Assembly (NCBI RefSeq): GCF_002849605.1
Contig: NZ_NPIB01000015.1
Span: forward strand, 1 to 64,000
Reading direction: 5' to 3'
DNA from: Photobacterium carnosum
GTDB lineage: Bacteria > Pseudomonadota > Gammaproteobacteria > Enterobacterales > Vibrionaceae
Length of the DNA: 64,000 bases
Position 1 is the stretch's first letter; each line of letters starts with the position of its first letter. The notes under the pieces are model-generated. The model worked only from the letters and a program-made list of their open reading frames with translations. It did no database searches and was not told the origin of the DNA. Position numbers and translations under genes: made by a program. This document shows, piece after piece, positions 1 to 9,701 of this stretch.

Positions 1-80
1 TACAACGTTGATAGGTCAGGTGTGTAAGTGCTGCGAGGCATTGAGCTAACTGATACTAATTGCCCGTGAGGCTTAACCAT
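1..80 (+). rRNA. 23S ribosomal RNA, 3' end (partial)
   Basis: The first 80 bases match the 3' terminus of enterobacterial and vibrio 23S rRNA. They run through the conserved run that ends in GTGAGGCTTAACC at 65-78. The rest of the gene lies upstream of the window. The 5S gene follows after a spacer of about 135 bp, the normal rrn order. The end coordinate is set by alignment from memory and could be off by a few bases. Confidence 0.93.
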
Positions 81-215
81 ACAACACCCAAGGGGTTTTT
101 CTTCTCTAAAGAGAAGAGACGGACTCTACAAACGCTTGAATGAGTGTGAGAACAACTAGTCAGATTTTTCCCAGATTGCTATTTATTGCCATAAGGCGAT
201 AAATAAAACAGAATT

Positions 216-335
216 TGCTTGGCGACCATAGCATTATGGACCCACCTGATCCCATGCCGAACTCAGTAGTGAAACGTAATAGCGCCGATGGTAGTGTGGG
301 GTCTCCCCATGTGAGAGTAGGACATTGCCAGGCTT
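216..335 (+). rRNA. rrf: 5S ribosomal RNA
   Basis: This 120-nt segment has the canonical 5S layout. A 5' strand beginning TGCTTGGCGACC pairs with the 3' strand ending TTGCCAGGCTT. The conserved central blocks CCCATGCCGAACTCAG (253-268) and GCGCCGATGGTAGTGTGGGG are present. It sits between the 23S 3' end and tRNA-Asp, so it is the last rRNA of an rrn operon transcribed on the plus strand. Confidence 0.96.
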
Positions 336-402
336 TAATTTCGTTTTTATCTTTTTATAAAGATAGAGACAACAAGTTGCATTTATGCTGAATAGACACT
401 GC

Positions 403-479
403 GGAGTGGTAGTTCAGTTGGTTAGAATACCGGCCTGTCACGCCGGGGGTCGCGGGTTCGAATCCCGTCCACTCCGCCA
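403..479 (+). tRNA. tRNA-Asp (anticodon GTC)
   Basis: A 77-nt cloverleaf with encoded CCA at 477-479. The acceptor stem GGAGTGG pairs with CCACTCC, the T-arm contains GGTTCGAATCC, and the anticodon GTC lies at 437-439. The sequence is nearly identical to E. coli tRNA-Asp. It lies 67 bp after 5S rRNA, so it is a distal tRNA co-transcribed with the rrn operon. An intrinsic terminator follows directly. Confidence 0.97.
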
Positions 480-489
480 TTATTGAAGA

Positions 490-519
490 AACCTGAATCG
501 AAAGATTCAGGTTTTTTTT
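490..519 (+). terminator. rrn operon terminator after tRNA-Asp
   Basis: A perfect 10-bp stem (490-499 with 504-513) closes a GAAA tetraloop and is followed by a run of eight T. It lies 10 bp after the tRNA-Asp CCA end and would end the rRNA operon transcript. Confidence 0.92.
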
Positions 520-1843
520 CGTCTATAGAAAATGGCTATCATAATGCTTATGCCGATCTGGAAAATCAACGGGTTAGGTTAATCTAATCTTTTGAATATA
601 TTTTAATGATACATATAGCCGATTTATTAAAGTGATTTTATGTAATACAGATTTTGATTTGCAAGATAGTGCTGTTGGGACCAGCTTCAAGCTTGTTCAA
701 TAGGATTAAGTTTAGGGGAATACGGTAGACGTTTAATGTTACTGAGATTATTAAACTGAGTTTCAATATTGTGTTGTTGATATTGATACTGTAATTATTG
801 GCCGTTAATATATCGTTTAGTTAATAATTAGCCGGTATTAAGACTGATTAATTCAGTATGATCAAAATATTATACTAGAACGCGAGTATGAGTTTTGCTA
901 TTAGTTAGTGGCCGTTTTATGGGAATATTTTTTAATAAGGGCTATGTTATTGTTATTATGAAATACCTACTGACGATTAGATCCTTAATTAATAACGGCT
1001 ACCATTAATATTTCTTAAGCAATAAATATAAATTTATTAGTGAATTTATTTATCTTTGTTCGTTACTTGTAACAAGCTATAGAATCGTGTTTTTTAATAT
1101 TGTCATCACGGACTATGCACTTTTAATCGTAATATTTTACTTAATTCTCAGTTGATTTTATGTGGCAGATTGTTTGCATGTATTTATTAGTAATGACCCC
1201 TGTTTTACTTGTTATTATGTGAGGATATCTCAAGTTTATCGTCCTATTCAGGTGGCGAAATTTGTCGATTTTTTTTAAGGGGCGACTTTTTATTAATGGA
1301 ATTAGTTGTTTTAAATTTGAATATGGGCGTTTGCTTTTACCTAATCGACAGATATTAAAGTGTTAAATCTACTATCTAAAGTGAATCAGGCACTTTCAAT
1401 TATTATTGTTTAAATGAGGCTGATTTTACTGATAATACAACTACAACGGTAGGTTATGACTAATAAATTTTATGATAATAAGCATGAATCGGAATAAAAT
1501 AAAACTTAGAGTAGTAATGGGTTTTTATTTTGCGATGCATATTGATAATTTTCATGTCCCTGTTAGGCTATATTTTTATATTATCTGAAAAATAGAGATA
1601 ATTTAGCTAGAGTTATTTGATGGCTATGTAACACTTTAATTATGTAAGTTGTTTTTATGATCATCAGAAGAGCTGTTCGACTTTAAATAAATGAAACTAA
1701 TAGAATGTGTTATTAATGATACATATTTGCAGTGAGTTATTTATTATTAATAATATTCGTAGCTATTGTTGGTATAGAGCGGCACCATTTGCCAAAATAG
1801 AAAATGTGAATGAATCTAAATTTTCCCAAGAAGCATAATTCGA
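520..1843. other. Gene-free AT-rich interval between rrn operon and tamA
   Basis: About 1.3 kb with no reading frame of 60 codons or more on either strand and no tRNA-like or rRNA-like element. There is no strong intrinsic terminator apart from that of the rrn operon. Base composition is visibly more AT-rich than the flanking genes, with many TAA and TTA triplets. The tamA promoter must lie in its distal part. I recognise no feature, and it may be the residue of decayed genes or hold an unrecognised small RNA. Confidence 0.6.
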
Positions 1844-3568
1844 ATGAATAAAGTTTATCAATGGCTAGGTGTTGCATCTTTTGCCTTAGTATTATCAAGT
1901 CCGGTAATGGCGGCATCTCTTAAAGTTAAGGGATTAAACAGTAGCCTTGAAGATAATGTAGATGCCTATTTATCGGCTATTTCTAAAAATGACTATAGTA
2001 ATACCTTACGCTTTCAAGAGCAGGTTAAATCTGAAATCAGTCAAGCATTACAAGCGCTAGGCTATTATCAGCTAACGTATGACTATCAGGTTAAAGGGAG
2101 TGGCAAAAAGACGGATATAATTGTTACTGTTGATGCTGGCCCTCGTACTCATATTAGCCAAAGTAATATTATTATTACTGGGGAGGCTAATAATGATCCT
2201 GCCTTTGTTTCATTATTAAAAAATAGCGGATTAGGCGTTGGAATGGCGCTTAATCAGGGTAAATATGAAGCCTTAAAATCAGCGTTACAAAGTCTGGCAG
2301 TGCGCCGCGGTTACTTTGACGCTGAGCTGAAAAGAAGTGAATTAGGTGTTATTCCTACCCGTAATGAAGCAATTATCACGATAGATTTTGACTCTGGACG
2401 CCGTTATACTTTTGGTGATACCAATTTTACAGGGAGTCAAATTAAGGATGAGCGCCTTCGTTCAATGATCCCATATACTAAAAATGAACCTTATTTAGCC
2501 TCTAAATTAGGGTTATATAATGAACGCTTATCTAACGTTGGCTGGTTTTCATCTATTTATGTTGGTGGAGATGTTACCAAGCGTAAGGATGATAAAATCC
2601 CGATTGAGGTTGCTTTAACTCCTCAAGTTAGAAATCAAATTGAAACGGGTATTGGTTTTTCAACTGATACGGGTCCGCGCTTAAAATTTAATTGGAAAAA
2701 ACCTTGGGTCACCAGTAATGGTCACAGTTTTTACCTTAAATCCGAGATATCCAAAGAGCAGCCGAAACTTGAGGCTGCCTATAAAATCCCATTAGATGAC
2801 GTCTTAAATAATTATTATCAAATTGTTGGTGGTATTCGTTACGTTGATAATCACGATACCATTAGTACTCAATTTGGTTTAGGGGTTGAACGCCACTGGA
2901 AGTTAACTTCTGGATGGGAGCGTACAGTTTCACTGCATTGGCTTAATGAAAAATATAAGCAGGGTGGTGATGAGAGTGGTACCTTCAATGTCTTCTTGCC
3001 AGGGCTTTCCTACAGTAAGAGTCAGTTTACTGGTGGTGTATTCCCAACGTCTGGTAGTAAGTATAATTTTTCCGTGGAATTTGCAGATAAATCGTTAGGT
3101 TCAAATACGAGCTTAATTCGTATACAAGCAAAATCGGCATGGATCCGCACCTTAAGTGAAAATCAACGAGGCCTTTTCCGTATTGCGGGAGGAGCTGTAC
3201 TGGCAGATAACATTCGTGATATTCCACCATCGTTACGCTACTTTATTGGTGGTGATAATAGTATTCGAGGCTATGGCTATGAGTCTATTTCACCGCGTAA
3301 TGATTTAGGTCGTATGGTCGGTGGCCAATATATGGCGACCAGCAGTATTGAGTACCAATACCGTTTATATGGCGATTGGTGGGGTGCATTATTTTATGAT
3401 TATGGTTCGACATGGAATGACAACAAACCGGATTGGATGCGAGGTACTGGTTTCGGTGTTCGTTGGGCATCTCCCGTGGGTCCGGTTCGTATTGACTTTG
3501 CTTGGGGGCTTGATAAACCCGACAAGGATAAGTTTCAACTTCACTTTTCTTTAGGGCCTGAATTATGA
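1844..3568 (+). CDS. tamA: TamA, outer-membrane subunit of the translocation and assembly module
   Basis: This 574-aa Omp85-family protein matches the family length. A signal peptide is evident, with a hydrophobic stretch at residues 6-20 and likely cleavage after Ala23. Periplasmic POTRA domains follow over roughly residues 25-260. The C-terminal half is a 16-stranded beta-barrel that contains the Omp85 motif IRGY near residue 478 and ends in an aromatic-rich final strand. TamA and the inner-membrane-anchored TamB form a periplasm-spanning complex implicated in outer-membrane protein and lipid homeostasis. The stop overlaps the tamB start by 4 bp (ATGA), so the two are translationally coupled. 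The start follows a modest AAGAAG ribosome-binding site. Confidence 0.95.
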   Translation: MNKVYQWLGVASFALVLSSPVMAASLKVKGLNSSLEDNVDAYLSAISKNDYSNTLRFQEQVKSEISQALQALGYYQLTYDYQVKGSGKKTDIIVTVDAGPRTHISQSNIIITGEANNDPAFVSLLKNSGLGVGMALNQGKYEALKSALQSLAVRRGYFDAELKRSELGVIPTRNEAIITIDFDSGRRYTFGDTNFTGSQIKDERLRSMIPYTKNEPYLASKLGLYNERLSNVGWFSSIYVGGDVTKRKDDKIPIEVALTPQVRNQIETGIGFSTDTGPRLKFNWKKPWVTSNGHSFYLKSEISKEQPKLEAAYKIPLDDVLNNYYQIVGGIRYVDNHDTISTQFGLGVERHWKLTSGWERTVSLHWLNEKYKQGGDESGTFNVFLPGLSYSKSQFTGGVFPTSGSKYNFSVEFADKSLGSNTSLIRIQAKSAWIRTLSENQRGLFRIAGGAVLADNIRDIPPSLRYFIGGDNSIRGYGYESISPRNDLGRMVGGQYMATSSIEYQYRLYGDWWGALFYDYGSTWNDNKPDWMRGTGFGVRWASPVGPVRIDFAWGLDKPDKDKFQLHFSLGPEL

Positions 3569-6500
3569 TCTGGGTGAAGCGCATATCCCTGACTATTTTA
3601 GCAATTTTATTGTTTTTAGTGATCACTATTGCAGTGATCTTATATACCCCAGCAGGGTTGAAATTTGCCAGTTGGGGAGCGCAAAAAGCGTTACCTGCGT
3701 TATCTATAGGTGATACTTCAGGCTCTCTATTACGTGGTTTTCAAGTCGATAATGTACGCTATCAAGACAGTAATATGAATTTAGCCGTTAAACAGTTAAA
3801 TCTAACCTTGGATGATAGCTGTTTATTGACGCCTGAAATTTGTATTTCAGATGTAGGGGTTAATGGTGTTAAGTTTTCAATGCCAACATTGCCGCCAGCC
3901 ACTGAGCCCGAGCAACCATCAAAACCGGTAACTGAAATCAGTCTGCCTATTCCCATTAAAGTTGATCACGTTACTTTAGATAATATTGATCTTGATATCT
4001 TATCGAATAAGGTGAATTGGCAACATTTCTCTACTGCCGCGACGGTTATTGGCAGCCATGTAACGTTAAAGCCGACGGATTGGGATAATATTAAGTTAGC
4101 ACTTGCTCCTGCGGAAAAGCCTGTAAAATCGAAAGCAAAGCCAAAAGTAAATGTTAAGGCTAAATCTGATGCTACTGTTATCACGTTGCCTGATGTCGTA
4201 TTACCAATGTCGTTTGATATTGAACGTTTTACTGTTAAAAATTTCGAATTAGAAGGTAAAACACCACAAAAAGTATCTTTACTTGAAGTGATAGCATCAG
4301 GAAAAGGGAGTGAAATTAACCTTAAAAAATTACAGCTTGATGCACCACAAGCGAATTTAAACGCGAAGGCACAAGTGACATTAGCGGGTGATTATCCTTT
4401 AACACTAAATGCTGATGCTAATATCGCAATGAAGCCGGTTAGTGGTCAAACACTGACGTTAAAAGCGAGTGGTTCATTACAAAAGCTCGTTATTGATGCG
4501 CAGCTTAAAGGCAAATTAGACGCTATTGTTAAAGGCAAGTTATCACCGCTAAAGGCTGATTTTCCATTTGATGTGGCAATCTCTAGCCAACATTTACAGT
4601 GGCCAATCGATAAGCCGGCTGAATTTACGGTTGATAAGACTATTATTGATGCGAAAGGCAGCTTGAACGGTTTTACATTTAATGCGAAAAGTAACATTAA
4701 TGGTAAACCGATACCTGCTGTAATGTTTGCGCTTAATGGTAAAGGCGATCTTAATAAGGTTGACCTTTCATCATTAAAAATTAATACCTTGGGTGGTGTT
4801 ATTTCTGGTAACGCAAAAGCGAGCTGGAAAGATTTAGTTAATTGGAGCGGGCAACTACAATTTTCTGATATTCAACCAGGTTTACAATGGCCAGCAGCGC
4901 AAGGCAATGTAAGTGGTAAGCTTGCGACTTCCGGTGGTTTAACCAAGCAAGGTGGTTGGTTTGTTAAATTGCCACAGTTGGCAGTTAACGGCACCATCAT
5001 GAAACAAGCGTTAACGTTGGTTGGTAAGTTAGACGCATCTGATGCTAATGGTAAAGGTGACTTACTTCGAGTCAATACGCCAGGGCTAACATTAAAACAT
5101 GGTCCGAATGGAATGGTGGTGAAAGGCCAGCTAGATAAAACATGGAATATGGTTGCTAATATTGATGCACCGAATTTATCTAAATCATTAAAAGGTCTTC
5201 ATGGTGCTGTTAATGGTAATGTGATGTTATCGGGCAGTATGGCGACTCCGGATATTAAGCTTGATTTACAAGGTAATGATTTAGGTTGGCAACAGTTAGC
5301 AAGCTTAGCTTCGTTTGATCTTAAAGGTAATGTGACGCCTTTACCTGATATGAAGGCGGATGTTAGTTTGACCGCTGCGAAAGGTAAATATGGCACAACA
5401 ACCCTTGATGATCTTAAGATCTTATTTAAAGGTACTGAGCAACAACACAGTTTAAGTGTCAATGTAAAAGGTGAACCTGTTGGTGCTAATATATTGATCA
5501 ATGGTGACTTTAATAAGAAAACGGGCTGGAAAGGTACATTAGTTAAAGGTGATATTAGTACGCCTTTAGGTGACTGGGTACTTAATCATCCGACCTTAAT
5601 TCGTTATGATCTTAAAACCGCGATGGCAACTGTTGGTGCGCATTGTTGGCAACAAGGGCAAGCGGGTATTTGCTTAACTAATGATCTTAGTGCCGGAACG
5701 TCAGGTCAAGCGCAGTTAGCTATTCGTAAATTTAACTTTGATTTGTTAAAACCGTTCTTACCGCCAGAATTAAAAGTGACGGGTGAACTAGGTGCGAATG
5801 TTGACGCTAAATGGTCACCTAAAACAGCGCCTTATCTAAAAGCGAATATCATTATGCCTGCTGGTGGTTTTAGCCAACAGATCAGTAGTGATGAACAACC
5901 GCTAACGTTAGGCTGGGATAAAGTGACCGTTAATGCGGATATGCAAGATAATGTATTAAATGCGAATTGGTTAGTTGCGATTAAGAATAATGGTGATTTA
6001 AGTGGTCGTGCAAAGATCACTAATCTGCAAGGTGATAAGCAGATCAATGCCAATGTTAAGCTTGATCGTTTTACCCTCGGATTCCTTGAACCGATGATCA
6101 AAGATTATCATAAGTTTGATGGTCAAGTTGATACGAACTTAACCGTGACCGGGCCTATCTTACATCCTGCGGTTAATGGCTTATTACAAGTGTCTCAGCT
6201 AGAGGCAACGGGACGTAAAGTACCATTAGATATTAAAAATGCAGATATTAAGCTGGCCTTTAATGGTTATAACGCCAATCTGATCGGTAATATTTATACG
6301 CCAGATGGACAGTTATTGCTGCGGGGTACTGGTGATTGGCAGAATATGAAGGCTTGGAAAACGAAGCTGAATATTAATGGTAAAGAGTTAAAAGTAAGTG
6401 TACCGCCAATGGTTGCATTGAAGGTATCGCCAGATTTAACGATTGAAGCATCACCAACAATGGCTGAAATTACCGGAAAAATCGGTATCCCGTGGGGACG

Positions 6501-7326
6501 AATTACAGTTAATCAGTTACCTAAATCAGCGGTGAGAGTATCAAAAGATCAAGTGATCTTAAAAGATGACATGCAGCCATTAAAAGAAAAACCGGAAGTA
6601 CCATTTGATATTAAAACCAATATTTTTGTTCATATTGGTGATGATGTTAAATTGTCTGCATTTGGCTTAAAAGCAAGTTTGTTGGGGGATTTAAATGTCC
6701 GCCAAGCAGGTAAAGGACCGATGATTTATGGTGAAGTTAATATTGCTAAAGGATCGTACTATCGCGCACTAGGACAAGAGTTATTGATCCGTAAAGGACA
6801 AATTTTGTTTAATGGTCCAGCAGAACAACCTTATCTTTCTATCGAAGCGATTCGTGATCCAGATAATGTTGAAAATGATGTGATTGCTGGTGTACGTGTT
6901 ACTGGCCCGGCTGATAAACCTGAAGTAAATATCTTCTCAGATCCAGCGATGCCGCAACAAAATGCCTTGTCATATATTCTAACGGGTAAGAATCTTGATT
7001 CTGAAAACTCCGATGGTAGTAACAGTGCCATGACAACCGCATTGATTGGTATGGGGTTAGCACAAAGTGGCCAATTAGTCGGTGATGTTGGTGAGGCCGT
7101 GGGCGTCAAAGATCTTAGTTTATCAACGTCTGGTGCGGGTGATGATTCGCAAGTGACGATCAGTGGCTATATTGCTCCTGGGTTGCAAGTGAAGTATGGG
7201 GTAGGTATTTTTAACCAAGTGGATGAATTTACTTTGCGCTATCGATTATTGCAGAATCTGTATGTTGAAGCTGTTTCTGGTCTTGATCAGACTGTGGATT
7301 TACTCTACCAATTTGAATTTAATTAA
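3565..7326 (+). CDS. tamB: TamB, inner-membrane-anchored AsmA-like bridge protein
   Basis: This 1253-aa protein has a single N-terminal membrane anchor (about residues 7-27) and then a very long, beta-rich periplasmic region of repetitive character. It ends in the conserved TamB (DUF490) C-terminal domain over roughly the last 350 residues. TamB belongs to the AsmA-like bridge proteins thought to form a hydrophobic groove that carries phospholipid between membranes, and it partners TamA. E. coli TamB is about 1259 aa, so this copy is full length. A short K/P/A-rich linker near residue 190 is locally low-complexity. It overlaps tamA by 4 bp, and a terminator follows. Confidence 0.95.
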   Translation: MIWVKRISLTILAILLFLVITIAVILYTPAGLKFASWGAQKALPALSIGDTSGSLLRGFQVDNVRYQDSNMNLAVKQLNLTLDDSCLLTPEICISDVGVNGVKFSMPTLPPATEPEQPSKPVTEISLPIPIKVDHVTLDNIDLDILSNKVNWQHFSTAATVIGSHVTLKPTDWDNIKLALAPAEKPVKSKAKPKVNVKAKSDATVITLPDVVLPMSFDIERFTVKNFELEGKTPQKVSLLEVIASGKGSEINLKKLQLDAPQANLNAKAQVTLAGDYPLTLNADANIAMKPVSGQTLTLKASGSLQKLVIDAQLKGKLDAIVKGKLSPLKADFPFDVAISSQHLQWPIDKPAEFTVDKTIIDAKGSLNGFTFNAKSNINGKPIPAVMFALNGKGDLNKVDLSSLKINTLGGVISGNAKASWKDLVNWSGQLQFSDIQPGLQWPAAQGNVSGKLATSGGLTKQGGWFVKLPQLAVNGTIMKQALTLVGKLDASDANGKGDLLRVNTPGLTLKHGPNGMVVKGQLDKTWNMVANIDAPNLSKSLKGLHGAVNGNVMLSGSMATPDIKLDLQGNDLGWQQLASLASFDLKGNVTPLPDMKADVSLTAAKGKYGTTTLDDLKILFKGTEQQHSLSVNVKGEPVGANILINGDFNKKTGWKGTLVKGDISTPLGDWVLNHPTLIRYDLKTAMATVGAHCWQQGQAGICLTNDLSAGTSGQAQLAIRKFNFDLLKPFLPPELKVTGELGANVDAKWSPKTAPYLKANIIMPAGGFSQQISSDEQPLTLGWDKVTVNADMQDNVLNANWLVAIKNNGDLSGRAKITNLQGDKQINANVKLDRFTLGFLEPMIKDYHKFDGQVDTNLTVTGPILHPAVNGLLQVSQLEATGRKVPLDIKNADIKLAFNGYNANLIGNIYTPDGQLLLRGTGDWQNMKAWKTKLNINGKELKVSVPPMVALKVSPDLTIEASPTMAEITGKIGIPWGRITVNQLPKSAVRVSKDQVILKDDMQPLKEKPEVPFDIKTNIFVHIGDDVKLSAFGLKASLLGDLNVRQAGKGPMIYGEVNIAKGSYYRALGQELLIRKGQILFNGPAEQPYLSIEAIRDPDNVENDVIAGVRVTGPADKPEVNIFSDPAMPQQNALSYILTGKNLDSENSDGSNSAMTTALIGMGLAQSGQLVGDVGEAVGVKDLSLSTSGAGDDSQVTISGYIAPGLQVKYGVGIFNQVDEFTLRYRLLQNLYVEAVSGLDQTVDLLYQFEFN

Positions 7327-7369
7327 TCACAACCTTGATGCTTTAGCGTCTGTACATTGATAATGAAAG

Positions 7370-7398
7370 GCCCGATTAGTGATAATCGGGCTTTTTTT
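7370..7398 (+). terminator. Intrinsic terminator after tamAB
   Basis: A 9-bp GC-rich stem (7370-7378 with 7383-7391) with a GTGA loop is followed by seven T. It lies 43 bp after the tamB stop, between tamB and the convergent rhodanese gene. The reverse direction lacks a comparable T run. Confidence 0.9.
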
Positions 7399-7404
7399 AT
7401 CATG

Positions 7405-7788
7405 TTATTTTGGGATTGGATGTGGTTGTGTTGCTTTGAGATCTTGATAATTACGCCCATTATATACTGCGGTGTATCCTAGCTCTTGTAACGTTGTTGC
7501 TGCTATTTCTGCTCGTCGACCTGATTTACAGTACAGTAAGATCGGTTGATCTTTATCTTTATAGGCCGTCACTATGGTTGCAATATCTTGATAAGGGATA
7601 TTGATAGCCGAAGTGATATGTCCTTGTGAGAACTCGGTTGGTGTTCTAACGTCGATAATGACATGTGGTTGTTGTTGCTGTAGTTGCCAAAATTGTTGTA
7701 CAGAAACATTCTGGGCATAACTTATTGGCACTATAGCTGTAAGACTAAGTATGGTTATTAATAATTTATATTTTAGTATGTGCTTCAT
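7405..7788 (-). CDS. Periplasmic rhodanese-like sulfurtransferase (PspE-like)
   Basis: This 127-aa protein has an N-terminal signal peptide (hydrophobic residues 8-22, likely cleavage after Ala25) and one rhodanese domain. The CH2A-like DVRTPTEF block is at residues 46-53, and the catalytic-loop cysteine Cys87 lies in the CKSGRR motif. Single-domain exported rhodaneses such as E. coli PspE transfer sulfane sulfur, for example from thiosulfate to cyanide in vitro; the natural substrate is not known. It starts 12 bp downstream of the ppa stop, so it is probably co-transcribed with ppa. The start has a weak ribosome-binding site. A pspE symbol would be over-precise because the psp operon is not here. 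Confidence 0.85.
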   Translation of the reverse strand: MKHILKYKLLITILSLTAIVPISYAQNVSVQQFWQLQQQQPHVIIDVRTPTEFSQGHITSAINIPYQDIATIVTAYKDKDQPILLYCKSGRRAEIAATTLQELGYTAVYNGRNYQDLKATQPHPIPK

Positions 7789-7800
7789 TGACGTTGATCG

Positions 7801-8328
7801 CTATTTTTGTGCACGTTCAAATGAGGAGATGATTTCTTCTTTTGCTGCCGCTACATTTTCCCAACCATCAATTTTGACCCACTTGTTAGCTTCTAATTCT
7901 TTGTAATGTTCAAAAAAGTGGACTATTTGTGCTTTCAATAAGCTTGGAAGATCATCGATATTCAGAATATGATCATATTCTGAACTGAGTTTGCTATGAG
8001 GAACGGCGACAATTTTTGCATCTTCACCTGATTCATCTGTCATTTTTAATACCCCAATAGGACGACAGCGAATCACTGAGCCTGCAAGTAATGGGTATGG
8101 GGTTGGCACTAATACATCAACCGGATCGCCATCAAGGGAAAGGGTGTGATTAATATAGCCATAGTTACATGGGTAAAACATCGGTGTTGAGGTGAATCTA
8201 TCAACAAATATGGCGCCACTGGCTTTATCGACTTCGTATTTGATAGGATCAGCATTGGCTGGAATCTCAATAATCACATTAATATCGTGAGGAAGATCTT
8301 GGCCTGCTGTGACTTTATTTAAACTCAT
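7801..8328 (-). CDS. ppa: Inorganic pyrophosphatase, family I
   Basis: This 175-aa soluble enzyme hydrolyses pyrophosphate to two phosphates and so pulls biosynthetic reactions forward. The family I signature DGDPVDV is at residues 66-72, giving metal-binding Asp66, Asp68 and Asp71. Glu21, Lys30, Arg44 and Tyr56 match E. coli Glu20, Lys29, Arg43 and Tyr55 with an offset of one. Length equals the E. coli hexameric enzyme (176 aa). The rhodanese gene follows closely on the same strand; fbp lies upstream in the same direction with a gap of about 165 bp. Confidence 0.97.
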   Translation of the reverse strand: MSLNKVTAGQDLPHDINVIIEIPANADPIKYEVDKASGAIFVDRFTSTPMFYPCNYGYINHTLSLDGDPVDVLVPTPYPLLAGSVIRCRPIGVLKMTDESGEDAKIVAVPHSKLSSEYDHILNIDDLPSLLKAQIVHFFEHYKELEANKWVKIDGWENVAAAKEEIISSFERAQK

Positions 8329-8457
8329 GAATAGCCCTCTTTTTGTGTTAATTAAATGTTACATGTATTGAGGTTGTCATTATTTATATTAAACACAACC
8401 GCCACCATAACACCGTCGTTGAGGAAATAACGATGGCCGGAGACATTATTGGTTATC

Positions 8458-8481
8458 TCAAGGTGGTTAATACCACCTTGA
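8458..8481. repeat. Perfect inverted repeat between fbp and ppa
   Basis: Ten-bp perfect arms (8458-8467 and 8472-8481) surround a TAAT loop, 13 bp beyond the fbp stop. In the fbp direction no T run follows the stem. It could therefore be a 3' stabilising hairpin or a factor-assisted terminator rather than a classical intrinsic terminator. Confidence 0.55.
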
Positions 8482-8494
8482 ATTTTAGTGGTTG

Positions 8495-9505
8495 TTATTC
8501 ATCTATTTCGTGAAGGAAGGCTTCTACTTTGTTGACCATATTGGTTGAGCCAACAAAAAAAGGTACCCGTTGATGTAACTCGGTTGGCACGAGATCTAAA
8601 ATACGTTGTTGGCCATCTGTTGCTCGTCCGCCAGCTTGTTCGATTAATAATGCCATCGGATTACATTCATATAATAGCCGTAATTTCCCATTGGGATAAT
8701 TGGCAGTACTTGGGTAAAGGTAGATGCCACCTTTTAATAAATTACGATGAAAATCAGCCACTAAAGAGCCGATATAGCGTGATGTGTAGGGGCGGTTATC
8801 TTGTGGTACATATTCTTGGCAATATTTTATATATTTTTTAACGCCTAATGGAAAACGAATATAATTGCCTTCGTTGATGGAATAAATATTACCATTAACA
8901 GGAATTTGCATATTTTCATGAGAGAGGCAAAATACACCCAATGAGGGATCATAAGTAAAACCATGGACACCATTACCTGTGGTATAAACTAGCATGGTGG
9001 ATGAACCATAGATAACATAACCCGCGGCGACTTGGCGGTGGCCGGGTTGAAGAAAGTCGGCATCAATGGCTGGTGAGCCTACGGGTGATATACGACGATA
9101 AATAGAGAAAATTGTTCCAACGGATACGTTAACATCGATATTAGATGAGCCATCAAGAGGATCCATTAGCACTACATATTTAGCATCTCGGTTTAACTGC
9201 CGCTTAAAGCTAACGGCTAGATCTTCTTCTTCACTGGCAATGCCGCACACTTGATCGCGCGCTTCTAATGCGGCTTTGAATTTATCGTTGGCATAAAGGT
9301 CGAGTTTTTGTTGTTCTTCACCTTGAATATTTTCTGCGCCAACGGATCCGGTTATATCGGCTAATCCGGCCTTATTGATTTCGCGGTTTACGATTTTAGC
9401 CGCTAGTTTTATCGAGCCGAGTAGTGAGGATAGTTCGCCACTGGCATGAGGAAAATCACTCTGCTTCTCGACAATAAATTCACCAAGCGTTCTAATATCG
9501 GTCAT
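8495..9505 (-). CDS. fbp: Fructose-1,6-bisphosphatase class 1
   Basis: This 336-aa enzyme hydrolyses fructose 1,6-bisphosphate to fructose 6-phosphate in gluconeogenesis. The class 1 metal-site motif [12 protein letters not shown] is present, as is the C-terminal GGxATDG block. The start is placed at the ATG at 9505, whose product begins [15 protein letters not shown] and aligns with the E. coli N-terminus. An AAGGA ribosome-binding site precedes it at good spacing. An in-frame upstream ATG at 9571 would add 22 residues without family support. The gene is monocistronic by spacing. Confidence 0.95.
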   Translation of the reverse strand: MTDIRTLGEFIVEKQSDFPHASGELSSLLGSIKLAAKIVNREINKAGLADITGSVGAENIQGEEQQKLDLYANDKFKAALEARDQVCGIASEEEDLAVSFKRQLNRDAKYVVLMDPLDGSSNIDVNVSVGTIFSIYRRISPVGSPAIDADFLQPGHRQVAAGYVIYGSSTMLVYTTGNGVHGFTYDPSLGVFCLSHENMQIPVNGNIYSINEGNYIRFPLGVKKYIKYCQEYVPQDNRPYTSRYIGSLVADFHRNLLKGGIYLYPSTANYPNGKLRLLYECNPMALLIEQAGGRATDGQQRILDLVPTELHQRVPFFVGSTNMVNKVEAFLHEIDE

Positions 9506-9701
9506 AAACAATCCTTGCATTATGTTGTCATAAGATGATGTAGGTTCAGTTGTATACTTGTTGGATCTCAATGTGTAATGAGTGCTAATGCCTCACAGTA
9601 TTTTTTGTTATATAAAGAATTGTATATAAAGATCTTTTTTATGGTAACGAAGTAACGTCAAAGCGTGACATTAATAAAATTTAAGGATGGAAACAGCAGT
9701 T

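Noticed and set aside
1223..1366. A 47-codon plus-strand open stretch with protein-like composition in the rrn-tamA gap
   Set aside because: It begins right after a stop without a credible start or ribosome-binding site, and I recognise no family. An open stretch of this size is expected by chance.
8545..8841. 98-aa plus-strand frame opposite fbp
   Set aside because: It lies wholly antisense to the conserved fbp gene and looks like no known protein.
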